12,283 nucleotides of DNA, taken from contig JAJYJF010000003.1 in NCBI GenBank assembly GCA_021796375.1, positions 8,180 through 20,462 of the forward strand, given 5' to 3'. The stretch is from Chloroflexota bacterium (GTDB lineage Bacteria > Chloroflexota > Anaerolineae > Anaerolineales > Anaerolineaceae). Of the stretch, positions 6,259 to 12,283 are shown in pieces. The position numbers and the translations under genes were made by a program. Below the pieces are notes generated by a model. That model saw nothing but the letters and a program-made list of their open reading frames with translations. It was not told the origin of the DNA and did no database searches. Numbering within the stretch: position 1 is the stretch's first letter; each line of letters opens with the position of its first letter.

Positions 6259-7638
6259 ATGACTCCCCTTATGCTTTATGACACCTACACCCGCAGCTTG
6301 CGCGAATTCATCCCCCTGCATGGATCGGATGTCGGGATTTATACCTGCGGTCCTACCGTATACGACTACGCGCATATCGGCAACCTGCGCACCTACCTCT
6401 TCGAGGACCTGCTCGTCAGGGCCTTGAAGATGAACGGTTACCGCGTCCGCCGGGTCATGAACATCACCGACGTCGGCCATCTCACCAGCGATTCCGATAC
6501 CGGCGAAGATAAAATGGAAAAGGGCGCCCTCCGCACCGGACGCTCCGCCTGGGATATCGCCTCTTTCTATACCGAGGCTTTCCGCGGGGATATGCGCAGG
6601 CTGAATATTCTCGAGCCGGATGTCTGGACCCGCGCGACCGAGCACATCCCCGAGCAGATCGACATGATCCGCTGCATCGAAGAAAAAGGGTTCACTTACC
6701 GGACCTCGGACGGGATTTATTTCGATACATCTCGCCTTCCGGACTATGGATACCTCGCGAGGCTGGACGTCGAGGGCCTGCAGGCCGGGACGCGAGTCGA
6801 CGTGGGTGAAAAACGCTTCCCCACCGATTTCGCCTTGTGGAAGTTCAGCCCCCCCGGACAAAAACGCCAGATGGAATGGGACAGCCCCTGGGGAGTCGGC
6901 TTCCCCGGCTGGCACATCGAATGCTCGGCGATGTCTGAAAAATACCTGGGGCCGTTCTTCGATATCCACTGCGGGGGCGAAGACCACATCCCGGTGCATC
7001 ACACCAATGAGATCGCCCAGACCGAGGCCTGCTACGGCACGCGCCTGGCTAATTTCTGGATGCACGGGTATTTTCTCCAGCTGGGCGATGCAAAAATGTC
7101 CAAATCCAGCGGGGAGTTCTTGCGCGTCCAGACCCTCATCGATCAGGGATACGACCCGCTTGCCTACCGCTTCTTCTGCCTCAGCGCGCACTACCGGGCC
7201 AAGCTCAATTTCACCTGGGAAGGCATGGATGGAGCCGTGACCGCCCTCAGCCGCCTGCGGTCGGCCGCTTACGAGCTGGGCGAGCCCGGCGAAGTTGACC
7301 CGGGGTTTGTCGACCGGTTTACCGGGCAGGTGAACGACGATCTGAACCTGCCGCGCGCCGTGGCGCTCGTCTGGGAGCTGCTGCGCAGCGATCTGCCCGC
7401 TCCGACCCGCAAGGCGACCTTGCTGTACTTTGACCAGATCCTGGGTCTGGACCTGGCAGGCTGGAAACCGGAAGAAGTCTCCGTACCCGCCGAGATCCTG
7501 GCGCTGGTGGACGAGCGCCAGAAAGCCCGCAAGGAAAAACGCTTTGCCGACGCGGATGCCATCCGGGCGCAGGTGACCGCTGCCGGGTTCGAGATCGAGG
7601 ATACCCCCCAGGGACCGCGGGTAAAACCCAAAAAATAA
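6259..7638 (+). CDS. cysS: Cysteinyl-tRNA synthetase, class I
   Basis: The 459-residue cytoplasmic enzyme charges tRNA-Cys. The class I signatures are intact: HIGN at 39-42 (from [17 protein letters not shown]) and KMSKS at 279-283 ([12 protein letters not shown]). The zinc site that selects cysteine is complete, with C30, C222 ([10 protein letters not shown]), H247 and E251 ([11 protein letters not shown]). The [15 protein letters not shown] and [17 protein letters not shown] blocks are typical, and the helical C-terminal tRNA-binding region ends with [29 protein letters not shown] sequence. The frame is open far upstream, but the ATG at 6259 was chosen because AGGA precedes it, the family's N-terminus begins here, and further upstream the frame crosses the divergent lipoprotein gene. 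The length agrees with the usual 460 residues. The stop is 21 bp from the convergent PIG-L gene, with no clear terminator between them. Confidence 0.97.
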   Translation: MTPLMLYDTYTRSLREFIPLHGSDVGIYTCGPTVYDYAHIGNLRTYLFEDLLVRALKMNGYRVRRVMNITDVGHLTSDSDTGEDKMEKGALRTGRSAWDIASFYTEAFRGDMRRLNILEPDVWTRATEHIPEQIDMIRCIEEKGFTYRTSDGIYFDTSRLPDYGYLARLDVEGLQAGTRVDVGEKRFPTDFALWKFSPPGQKRQMEWDSPWGVGFPGWHIECSAMSEKYLGPFFDIHCGGEDHIPVHHTNEIAQTEACYGTRLANFWMHGYFLQLGDAKMSKSSGEFLRVQTLIDQGYDPLAYRFFCLSAHYRAKLNFTWEGMDGAVTALSRLRSAAYELGEPGEVDPGFVDRFTGQVNDDLNLPRAVALVWELLRSDLPAPTRKATLLYFDQILGLDLAGWKPEEVSVPAEILALVDERQKARKEKRFADADAIRAQVTAAGFEIEDTPQGPRVKPKK

Positions 7639-7659
7639 ATTCTGAAAATACTGCTGGGG

Positions 7660-8406
7660 TCAGGCCGCCCAGTAGAGACGGCAGCCGCCGGTCTCGGTTC
7701 GATAGCCCGCCAGCTGGCCCTGCATTTCTGCGGCATCCTTCCAAAAGCTGCTGAACTGGCTGCCGTAGAGGGCGATGGCTTCTCCCCATTTTTCCAGCGC
7801 GAGATCCGGTACCGGGAAGATTTCCGGGCGCCAGGCGCCCTCGATTTCACTGGAATTCCCCGATTCCCGCAGGACGTAAGGAAAATCCGCGTAGTAGCCG
7901 AGGCGGATCCGCCTGCCCCCGCCGCGGATCCGCTCCGCCGCTTTGCGGGTGAGCTTGTGGTCGACGTGACCGCCGACCCCGGCCGGGCTGATCACCCGGG
8001 CACCCGCTTCGATCTCCCTGGAGATCGCATCCGCGACCCACTCGACCAGAGCGGTTTCCTCGCTCGGGAGCGGCTGCCAGAGATCCTCTTCCTTTTCAAC
8101 CAGCGGGCTTCCATCGGGCAGGCGGCGGTAAATGCAGTCTGGAACCCCCAGCGTGCGCCGGGCGGCTCCCAGGAGCTGGCAGGCCCGCACGTCCTCGGCG
8201 CTGCGGGCGGCAGTCACTTCCGCGCCGGCCACTCCCCAGCGCTCGTGCAGGCTCCGCGCGTAAGGCGTCAGCGCTTCCGGCGGCGGCTCTCCGGAACAGA
8301 CCGTCAGGATCTCTACCCGCTGCCCGGCTCGGGTAAGGTCCCAGATCAGCCCTCCGCAGGAGTAGGCGGCGTCGTCGAAATGGGGGGATAAAAAAATCCA
8401 GCTCAT
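7660..8406 (-). CDS. PIG-L/LmbE-family N-deacetylase-like protein
   Basis: The 248-residue protein belongs to the zinc-dependent PIG-L family, which removes acetyl groups from N-acetylglucosamine-type substrates or related amides. The first motif, SPHFDDAAYSCGG, gives H9 as a zinc ligand, D11 as likely base and D12 as zinc ligand. The second, PAGVGGHVDHKL, gives H147 and H150, the latter matching the family's third ligand. The motif reads PHxDDA rather than the common HPDDE, but the catalytic acids are kept. There is no signal peptide, so it is cytoplasmic. The context (between cysS and a Thr/Pro-rich protein) does not reveal the substrate; a thiol-cofactor role (MshB/BshB-like), glycan role or antibiotic-resistance role are all possible. 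The ATG at 8406 is fixed by an in-frame stop 12 bases upstream and has no Shine-Dalgarno. Confidence 0.9.
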   Translation of the reverse strand: MSWIFLSPHFDDAAYSCGGLIWDLTRAGQRVEILTVCSGEPPPEALTPYARSLHERWGVAGAEVTAARSAEDVRACQLLGAARRTLGVPDCIYRRLPDGSPLVEKEEDLWQPLPSEETALVEWVADAISREIEAGARVISPAGVGGHVDHKLTRKAAERIRGGGRRIRLGYYADFPYVLRESGNSSEIEGAWRPEIFPVPDLALEKWGEAIALYGSQFSSFWKDAAEMQGQLAGYRTETGGCRLYWAA

Positions 8407-8417
8407 GGGCTGACTCT

Positions 8418-8423
8418 ATCATA
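8418..8423 (-). promoter_or_regulatory. Candidate -10 box of the PIG-L gene (near-leaderless)
   Basis: TATGAT on the minus strand (8423-8418) ends 11 bases before the PIG-L ATG. Transcription would then begin about 4-6 bases before the start codon, which fits the missing ribosome site. No good -35 lies 16-18 bases upstream, so support is limited to the box and its spacing, which mirrors the DUF3054 operon promoter. Confidence 0.35.
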
Positions 8424-8459
8424 GATTTTCAAGAAAGGAGCCGACTCCCGGTTCGTTCC

Positions 8460-8488
8460 TTGCCTTGTCGTATGCCTGGTGATATTAT
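8460..8488 (+). promoter_or_regulatory. Candidate promoter of the small Thr/Pro-rich protein gene
   Basis: TTGCCT (8460-8465) and TATTAT (8483-8488) are separated by 17 bases. Transcription would start near 8495. This lies downstream of the GTG at 8479 and upstream of the ATG at 8515, which helps decide the start of the next gene. It is divergent from the PIG-L gene, about 40 bp apart. Confidence 0.5.
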
Positions 8489-8514
8489 GGACCCTATGCG
8501 GAGGGACCGGTGGC

Positions 8515-8937
8515 ATGTCGGCTAAGGCGGAAATCAGGCGCCGACGGCGCTTTATCCTGATGTTCATCACCCTGGCTACCCTGCCGTGCTACTGTCTGGG
8601 GTTCGTAGCGTTGCAGGTTGGGGCCAGCCGCTCCGCACCCACCGCCTCGCCCACCCCATCCAGCACACCGACCGCTACCCTGACGAGCACCGCGACCCGG
8701 CGTCCGACCTTCACCCCCACCCTCCCAGCTACCTCGACCCCAACCACGCTGCCCAGCCCTACCTCCACGCAAACCCTGACCCCGACATTGACCGCTACCA
8801 ATGCCCCTACCTCGACGAGCACGACAACACCGGTCCCGACCAGCACCCCTGTCCCGCCGAGTGAAACCCCAACGCCCACCCGCACCCCGCTTCCGCCAAC
8901 CCCCACCGCCACGGAGATTCAAACCAAGAGCCCATAA
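8515..8937 (+). CDS. Small membrane-anchored Thr/Pro/Ser-rich protein
   Basis: The predicted protein has 140 residues. A basic start (KAEIRRRRR) leads into a membrane segment at about 13-36 (FILMFITLATLPCYCLGFVA). About 95 residues made almost entirely of Thr, Pro, Ser and Ala follow (SPTPSSTPTATLTSTAT and similar), with no folded domain behind them. C25 and C27 are inside the hydrophobic stretch and do not form a clean lipobox. The tail is probably exposed outside and may be glycosylated, but that is inference. The ATG at 8515 is chosen over the in-frame GTG at 8479 because it follows GGAGG and lies downstream of the candidate promoter. I do not recognise a family. The skewed composition alone can keep several frames open, but the basic-plus-TM start and the upstream signals support a real gene. 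Confidence 0.65.
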   Translation: MSAKAEIRRRRRFILMFITLATLPCYCLGFVALQVGASRSAPTASPTPSSTPTATLTSTATRRPTFTPTLPATSTPTTLPSPTSTQTLTPTLTATNAPTSTSTTTPVPTSTPVPPSETPTPTRTPLPPTPTATEIQTKSP

Positions 8938-8982
8938 CCTGCCGCGCAGCGAACGCAATGGATCCTGCATTTTCCGACCGGC

Positions 8983-8996
8983 GAGAAAGCTTTCTC
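8983..8996. promoter_or_regulatory. Perfect 14-bp palindrome upstream of the first M42 gene
   Basis: GAGAAAGCTTTCTC is a perfect dyad with no spacer, ending 12 bases before the preferred ATG of the first M42 peptidase and followed by AAAA. Its position fits an operator near a promoter or a site in the leader. If translation started at the alternative ATG 8958 it would lie inside the coding region instead. Confidence 0.35.
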
Positions 8997-9008
8997 AAAA
9001 TCAACCCA

Positions 9009-10073
9009 ATGAATGATATCGTTCCGTTCTTAAAACAACTTCTGGATGCATCCGGGCTTTCGGGGAACGAAGGCCCCGTTCAGGCGATCATCGCCGAAAA
9101 ATGGAAACCCCTGGTGGACGAGCTCGCGGTCAGCCGGGTGGGCAGCCTGCACGGCCTGCGCAGGGGGACCGGGGCGGAACCGCGCCGGCGCATCCTGCTG
9201 GCGGCCCATATGGATGCCATTGGCCTGATCGTTTCAGGCATCGTCGACGGTTTTCTGCGCTTCACGCAGATTGGCGGGGTCGATCCCCGCATCTTGCCCG
9301 GCCAGATGGTCGTGATCGGCGGGAGGGAGCAGATCCCCGGCGTGATCGTCCAGCCCCCCGACAGCCTCCTGCCCCCCGGCTCAGCTGACCGTCCGGTACC
9401 GATGGAGCACCTGCTCATCGATACCGGCCTTGAGCCGGAAGAGGTGAACCGCCTGGTCCGCCCGGGAGACCTGGTCTCGTTTGGCCAGCACCCGATCGAA
9501 CTGGCCGGGGATACCCTGGCCGGGCACAGCCTGGATGACCGCGCCTCGGTTGCCGCGGTGACCGCCTGCCTGCTGGAGCTCCAGTCCCGCGTGCACGCCT
9601 GGGACGTATGGGCCGTCGCCACCTCACAGGAAGAAACCAGCTTCGCCGGAGCCCAAACCTCCGCCTTTGAAATCCATCCTGACCTGGCGGTCGCGATCGA
9701 CGTCACCTTTGCGAAGGGCCCCGGTTATAACGATCACGGGGGGTTTGGCCTCAACAAAGGCCCGACGATTGGCTTTGGACCCAACATTCACCCGGAAGCC
9801 TTCAAAGCGCTCAAAAAAGCCGCGGACGAAATTGAAATCCCATACGAGGTTGAGGCGATCCCCCGCCATTCCGGCACGGATGCGTTTGCGATCCAGGTCG
9901 CTGCCGAGGGGATCCCAAGCCTGCTCCTGGGGATCCCGCTGCGCTACATGCATACCCCGGTCGAGGAGGTCGGCTTGAAAGACATCAACCGCACCGGACG
10001 GCTGCTGGCTGAGTTTATCTCCCGGCTCCAACCGGATTTCTTGAACGAGATCTCCCTGGAGAAGCTTCCATGA
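9009..10073 (+). CDS. M42-family (TET-type) metallo-aminopeptidase, paralog 1
   Basis: The 354-residue protein is a cytoplasmic dinuclear-metal aminopeptidase of family M42, whose members trim short peptides and often form large tetrahedral (TET) dodecamers. Expected ligands and catalytic residues are all visible: H68 (AAHMDAIG), D176 (GHSLDDRAS), E208 as base with E209 (SQEET), D231 (AIDVT) and H315 (YMHTP). The GGVDPRILPGQMVVIGG stretch belongs to the inserted PA-like dimerisation domain. The ATG at 9009 was preferred because MNDIVPFLKQLLDASGLSGNE matches the family's start. An in-frame ATG at 8958 would add 17 residues; neither has a clear Shine-Dalgarno. It has GHS where the other two copies have GKA or AKA before the metal aspartate. 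Its stop overlaps the next start as ATGA. Substrate preference cannot be read from sequence; older annotations of this family as cellulase are unlikely. Confidence 0.92.
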   Translation: MNDIVPFLKQLLDASGLSGNEGPVQAIIAEKWKPLVDELAVSRVGSLHGLRRGTGAEPRRRILLAAHMDAIGLIVSGIVDGFLRFTQIGGVDPRILPGQMVVIGGREQIPGVIVQPPDSLLPPGSADRPVPMEHLLIDTGLEPEEVNRLVRPGDLVSFGQHPIELAGDTLAGHSLDDRASVAAVTACLLELQSRVHAWDVWAVATSQEETSFAGAQTSAFEIHPDLAVAIDVTFAKGPGYNDHGGFGLNKGPTIGFGPNIHPEAFKALKKAADEIEIPYEVEAIPRHSGTDAFAIQVAAEGIPSLLLGIPLRYMHTPVEEVGLKDINRTGRLLAEFISRLQPDFLNEISLEKLP

Positions 10074-11158
10074 GCCCGCAGGATAGAACGCCTCTGGCGG
10101 AATCCCTGGTTGGAGACGCCCAGATTCGCCTGCTCGAGCGTCTGAGCAACGCCGCGGCGGTTTCTGGCGATGAGGGCGAGGTCCGCAGGATCGTTTTAGA
10201 AGAAATCCGGCCGCTCGCGGACGAGATCCGCGTCGATTCGCTGGGAAACATTCTCGCAGCGCACCATGCCGGGAGAGAGAACGCTCCCCGGGTCATGCTG
10301 GCCGCCCACATGGATGAGATCGGCTTCATGATCGTTGGCGATGACGAGGACGGCCTCTACCGGTTTGACGCCGTGGGAGGGATCGATCCGCGCATCCTGC
10401 CCGGAAAAGCGGTTCTGGTCGGGGAAAGCCGCATCCCCGGCGTGATCGGCGCGCGGCCGATTCACATGACCACCACGGAGGAGAGGCGCAAAACCATCCC
10501 GCTTGACAGCCTGCGCATCGACCTCGGGCCGGGCGGCGAGGGCAAGGCCAAGCCCGGAGACCGGGCGGTCTTCGCGACGACCTTCCAGCGCCTGGGCAGC
10601 TCGGTTTTCGGTAAAGCCTTGGATAACCGGTTGGGGGTCGCCACCGTGATCGAGCTGCTCCGCCACGCCCCGGCCAACATCGAGCTGCTGGCGGCGTTTA
10701 CGGTGCAGGAGGAAATTGGTGCCCGCGGCGCGCGCGTGGCCGCGTACGCGCTTCACCCGGACGCGGCGATTGCCGTCGATTCGACCCCGGCTTACGACCT
10801 GCCCACCTGGGATCAAACCGAAAACGCGCTCTACAATACCCACCTGGGCGCCGGCCCGGCGATCTATATCGCCGACGGCGGGACACTGGCCGACAGCCGC
10901 TGGGTCAACCACCTGATCGCGGCTGCCGGGGAGCGCGGCATCCCGTATCAGATCCGGCAGCCCGGCAGAGGCGGCACGGACGCCAGCGCCATCCAGCGCC
11001 AGCGCGAGGGCGTCCCCGTGATCTCCGTATCCGTTCCGGGGCGGTACGCCCATACCCCCGGCGGCATCGCCCGGATCGAAGACTGGCAGAACACCATCGC
11101 GCTGCTCTCGGCTGGTCTGGAGGCTTTACCCGCAGGGCTCTTCCAGCCAGCAGCGTAA
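10070..11158 (+). CDS. M42-family (TET-type) metallo-aminopeptidase, paralog 2
   Basis: The 362-residue protein is a second complete M42 peptidase. Key residues are H80 (AAHMDEIG), D185 (GKALDNRLG), E214 as base with E215 (VQEEIG), D237 (AVDST) and H328 (YAHTP). It shares with paralog 1 the DPRILPG...IPGVI segment of the inserted domain, so those two look closer to each other than to paralog 3. An N-terminal extension of about 16 residues precedes the usual start. The second aspartate of the LDDR motif is Asn here, which is tolerated in the family because the first aspartate is the metal ligand. The ATG overlaps the previous stop by 4 bp and has GGAG eight bases upstream, so the two are translationally coupled and probably made in similar amounts. 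Confidence 0.93.
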   Translation: MSPQDRTPLAESLVGDAQIRLLERLSNAAAVSGDEGEVRRIVLEEIRPLADEIRVDSLGNILAAHHAGRENAPRVMLAAHMDEIGFMIVGDDEDGLYRFDAVGGIDPRILPGKAVLVGESRIPGVIGARPIHMTTTEERRKTIPLDSLRIDLGPGGEGKAKPGDRAVFATTFQRLGSSVFGKALDNRLGVATVIELLRHAPANIELLAAFTVQEEIGARGARVAAYALHPDAAIAVDSTPAYDLPTWDQTENALYNTHLGAGPAIYIADGGTLADSRWVNHLIAAAGERGIPYQIRQPGRGGTDASAIQRQREGVPVISVSVPGRYAHTPGGIARIEDWQNTIALLSAGLEALPAGLFQPAA

Positions 11159-11216
11159 TTTCATCAATAACCCTCGAAAGGATCGATGTGAATCGTTTCG
11201 GGAAGAAGGAGTGGCT

Positions 11217-12215
11217 ATGAAATCATTGATCCAGCGCCTGGTGGAGACAACCGGGCCATCCGGGTATGAGAACCAGGTCCGGGACCTCGTCCGGAAGGAA
11301 ATCGAAAACGACGCGGCTGAGATCCGGGTGGACGCCATGGGCAACCTGATCGCCCGCAAAGGCAGCCCGCAACCCGGCGGGCGAAGGATAATGCTCTCGG
11401 CCCATATGGATGAGATCGGCATCATCGCCACCCATGTCGATGCGAACGGTTTCGTGCGCTTCACCACCGTCGGCGGCGTGCGGCCCAATACCTGCCTGGG
11501 AAGCCGCGTCCGCTTCCTGAGCGGAGTCCAGGGGCTCATCAACGGCGAGAAACTGGATTCTAACGACAAAGTCCATTCTTTCGAGCAGCTATTCATCGAC
11601 GTCGGCGCTGCCAGCCGCGCGGATTGCCCGGTAAAGATCGGTGATGTGGCTGCCTTTGACCGCCCCTTCCTGGATCTCGGGAACCGGCTGGTCGCGAAGG
11701 CCATGGACGACCGCATCAGCGTCGCGGTTCTGATCGAGGTCATCCACCAGCTCAAATCCAGCCCCAACGACGTCTATTTCGTGTTCAGCACCCAGGAAGA
11801 GGTCGGGCTCAGGGGAGCCACGACGGCCGCCTACGGGGTGGACCCGGAGATTGGCTTCGCGGTGGATGTGACCCTCTCTGGTGATACGCCTAAGGGGATA
11901 AAAATGGAGACCAGCCTCGGCAAAGGCCCCGCGGTAAAGGTTCGCGATTCCAGCCTGCTCGCCGATCCTCGCGTCGTCCGCTGGATGATCGGCACCGCCG
12001 AAGAAGAGCACATCCCCTACCAGATCGAGATTCTCGAAGCCGGGGGGACAGATGCGCGAGCCATCCAGCTCACCCGCATGGGCGTCCCCTCGGGCTGCGT
12101 TTCGATCCCCACCCGCTACATCCACAGCCCGTCCGAGATGGTCGATTTTCGGGATGTGGAGAATGCCGTTCGCCTGATCGTGGCCTTATTGAGCAAGCCG
12201 GTCAATCTCGAATGA
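11217..12215 (+). CDS. M42-family (TET-type) metallo-aminopeptidase, paralog 3
   Basis: The 332-residue protein is the third M42 peptidase in a row, the shortest and most divergent. Key residues are H63 (SAHMDEIG), D164 (AKAMDDRIS), E194 as base with E195 (TQEEVG), D217 (AVDVT) and H303 (YIHSP). The inserted domain differs from the other two (GGVRPNTCLGSRVRF...GLINGEKLD rather than DPRILPG...IPGVI), suggesting a separate subfamily. The ATG at 11217 is chosen over the in-frame GTG at 11211 because AAGGAG lies at the right distance only for the ATG. It is 58 bp from the previous gene with no terminator between, so it is probably in the same transcript. The stop overlaps the next lipoprotein start as ATGA. 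Confidence 0.93.
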   Translation: MKSLIQRLVETTGPSGYENQVRDLVRKEIENDAAEIRVDAMGNLIARKGSPQPGGRRIMLSAHMDEIGIIATHVDANGFVRFTTVGGVRPNTCLGSRVRFLSGVQGLINGEKLDSNDKVHSFEQLFIDVGAASRADCPVKIGDVAAFDRPFLDLGNRLVAKAMDDRISVAVLIEVIHQLKSSPNDVYFVFSTQEEVGLRGATTAAYGVDPEIGFAVDVTLSGDTPKGIKMETSLGKGPAVKVRDSSLLADPRVVRWMIGTAEEEHIPYQIEILEAGGTDARAIQLTRMGVPSGCVSIPTRYIHSPSEMVDFRDVENAVRLIVALLSKPVNLE

Positions 12216-12283
12216 AGTGGTTTTACCGCTGGGCATGGCTTCTCGGGCTGATCTGGCTGGCAGGCTGCCAGCCGGGCGGCCTG
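12212..12283 (+). CDS. Lipoprotein, N-terminal fragment cut by the window end
   Basis: Only 24 residues are visible: a Lys-containing start, a Trp/Leu-rich hydrophobic core and the lipobox LAGC with C19 as the lipidated residue. This is a good lipoprotein signal peptide, so the product should be membrane-anchored outside the cytoplasm. The ATG overlaps the paralog 3 stop by 4 bp (ATGA), which implies translational coupling to the M42 genes. The mature protein lies beyond the window and cannot be named. Confidence 0.75.
   Translation, partial: MKWFYRWAWLLGLIWLAGCQPGGL

Noticed and set aside
6238..7191. Open frame of 317 codons on the minus strand opposite cysS
   Set aside because: It is antisense to a motif-complete CysS and shows no family features; it is a product of the GC-rich codon pattern.
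8479..8514. Upstream GTG start for the small Thr/Pro-rich protein
   Set aside because: The GTG lies before the predicted -10 box and has no ribosome site, so it would not be in the transcript.
10196..11053. Open frame of 285 codons on the minus strand opposite M42 paralog 2
   Set aside because: The plus strand encodes a complete M42 enzyme with all ligands, and the opposite frame has no recognisable domain.
1..12283. Mobile element, CRISPR array, tRNA/rRNA, defence or phage island
   Set aside because: No transposase, integrase, regularly spaced repeats, tRNA-like arms or composition break were seen; the genes are mostly core and compactly arranged.

Overview
The window is a GC-rich, gene-dense bacterial segment that is mostly housekeeping and appears chromosomal. 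It has tightly packed genes, many 1-8 bp start/stop overlaps, and no transposase, integrase, phage, CRISPR or tRNA signal. Several extracytoplasmic proteins have long Thr/Pro-rich linkers (anti-sigma factor, SH3-like lipoprotein, small membrane-anchored protein). With the greA-lysS pairing and the run of M42 peptidases, this suggests a Chloroflexota bacterium, perhaps Anaerolineae. That placement is inference from gene style, not a database result.

Layout. (1) 1-407: 3' end of metK on the plus strand, closed by a strong, probably bidirectional terminator at 443-478. (2) 496-3101, minus strand: a translationally coupled operon read from right to left as DUF3054-like membrane protein, ECF sigma factor, two-TM anti-sigma-like protein, zinc-ribbon Nudix hydrolase. 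A good sigma70-type promoter (3114-3142) lies so close to the first ATG that the message is probably leaderless or nearly so. (3) 3268-5381, minus strand: lysS and upstream greA, separated by an intrinsic terminator (4864-4899). greA has its own promoter and a leader of about 100 nt. (4) 5610-6146, minus strand: an SH3-like lipoprotein gene, divergent from (5) cysS (6259-7638, plus). (6) 7660-8406, minus strand: a PIG-L/LmbE-type deacetylase, convergent with cysS and divergent from (7) a small Thr/Pro-rich membrane-anchored protein (8515-8937, plus). (8) 9009-12215, plus strand: three consecutive, divergent M42 (TET-type) metallo-aminopeptidases, all with complete metal-binding and catalytic residues. 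The 5' end of a lipoprotein gene overlaps the third and runs off the window.

How the genes relate. metK, lysS, cysS and greA are core metabolism, translation and transcription. The sigma/anti-sigma operon is an envelope-signalling module with an unusual membrane partner and a Nudix enzyme. The M42 cluster looks like cytoplasmic peptide recycling with three non-identical subunits, possibly linked to a lipoprotein encoded just downstream. No gene is longer than its family suggests, none is visibly frameshifted, and no gene-free stretch exceeds 300 bp (the largest is 228 bp, 5382-5609). I found no convincing undescribed system. The most interesting points are the three-paralog M42 cluster, the four-gene sigma operon with its leaderless start, and a perfect 14-bp palindrome just before the first M42 gene.
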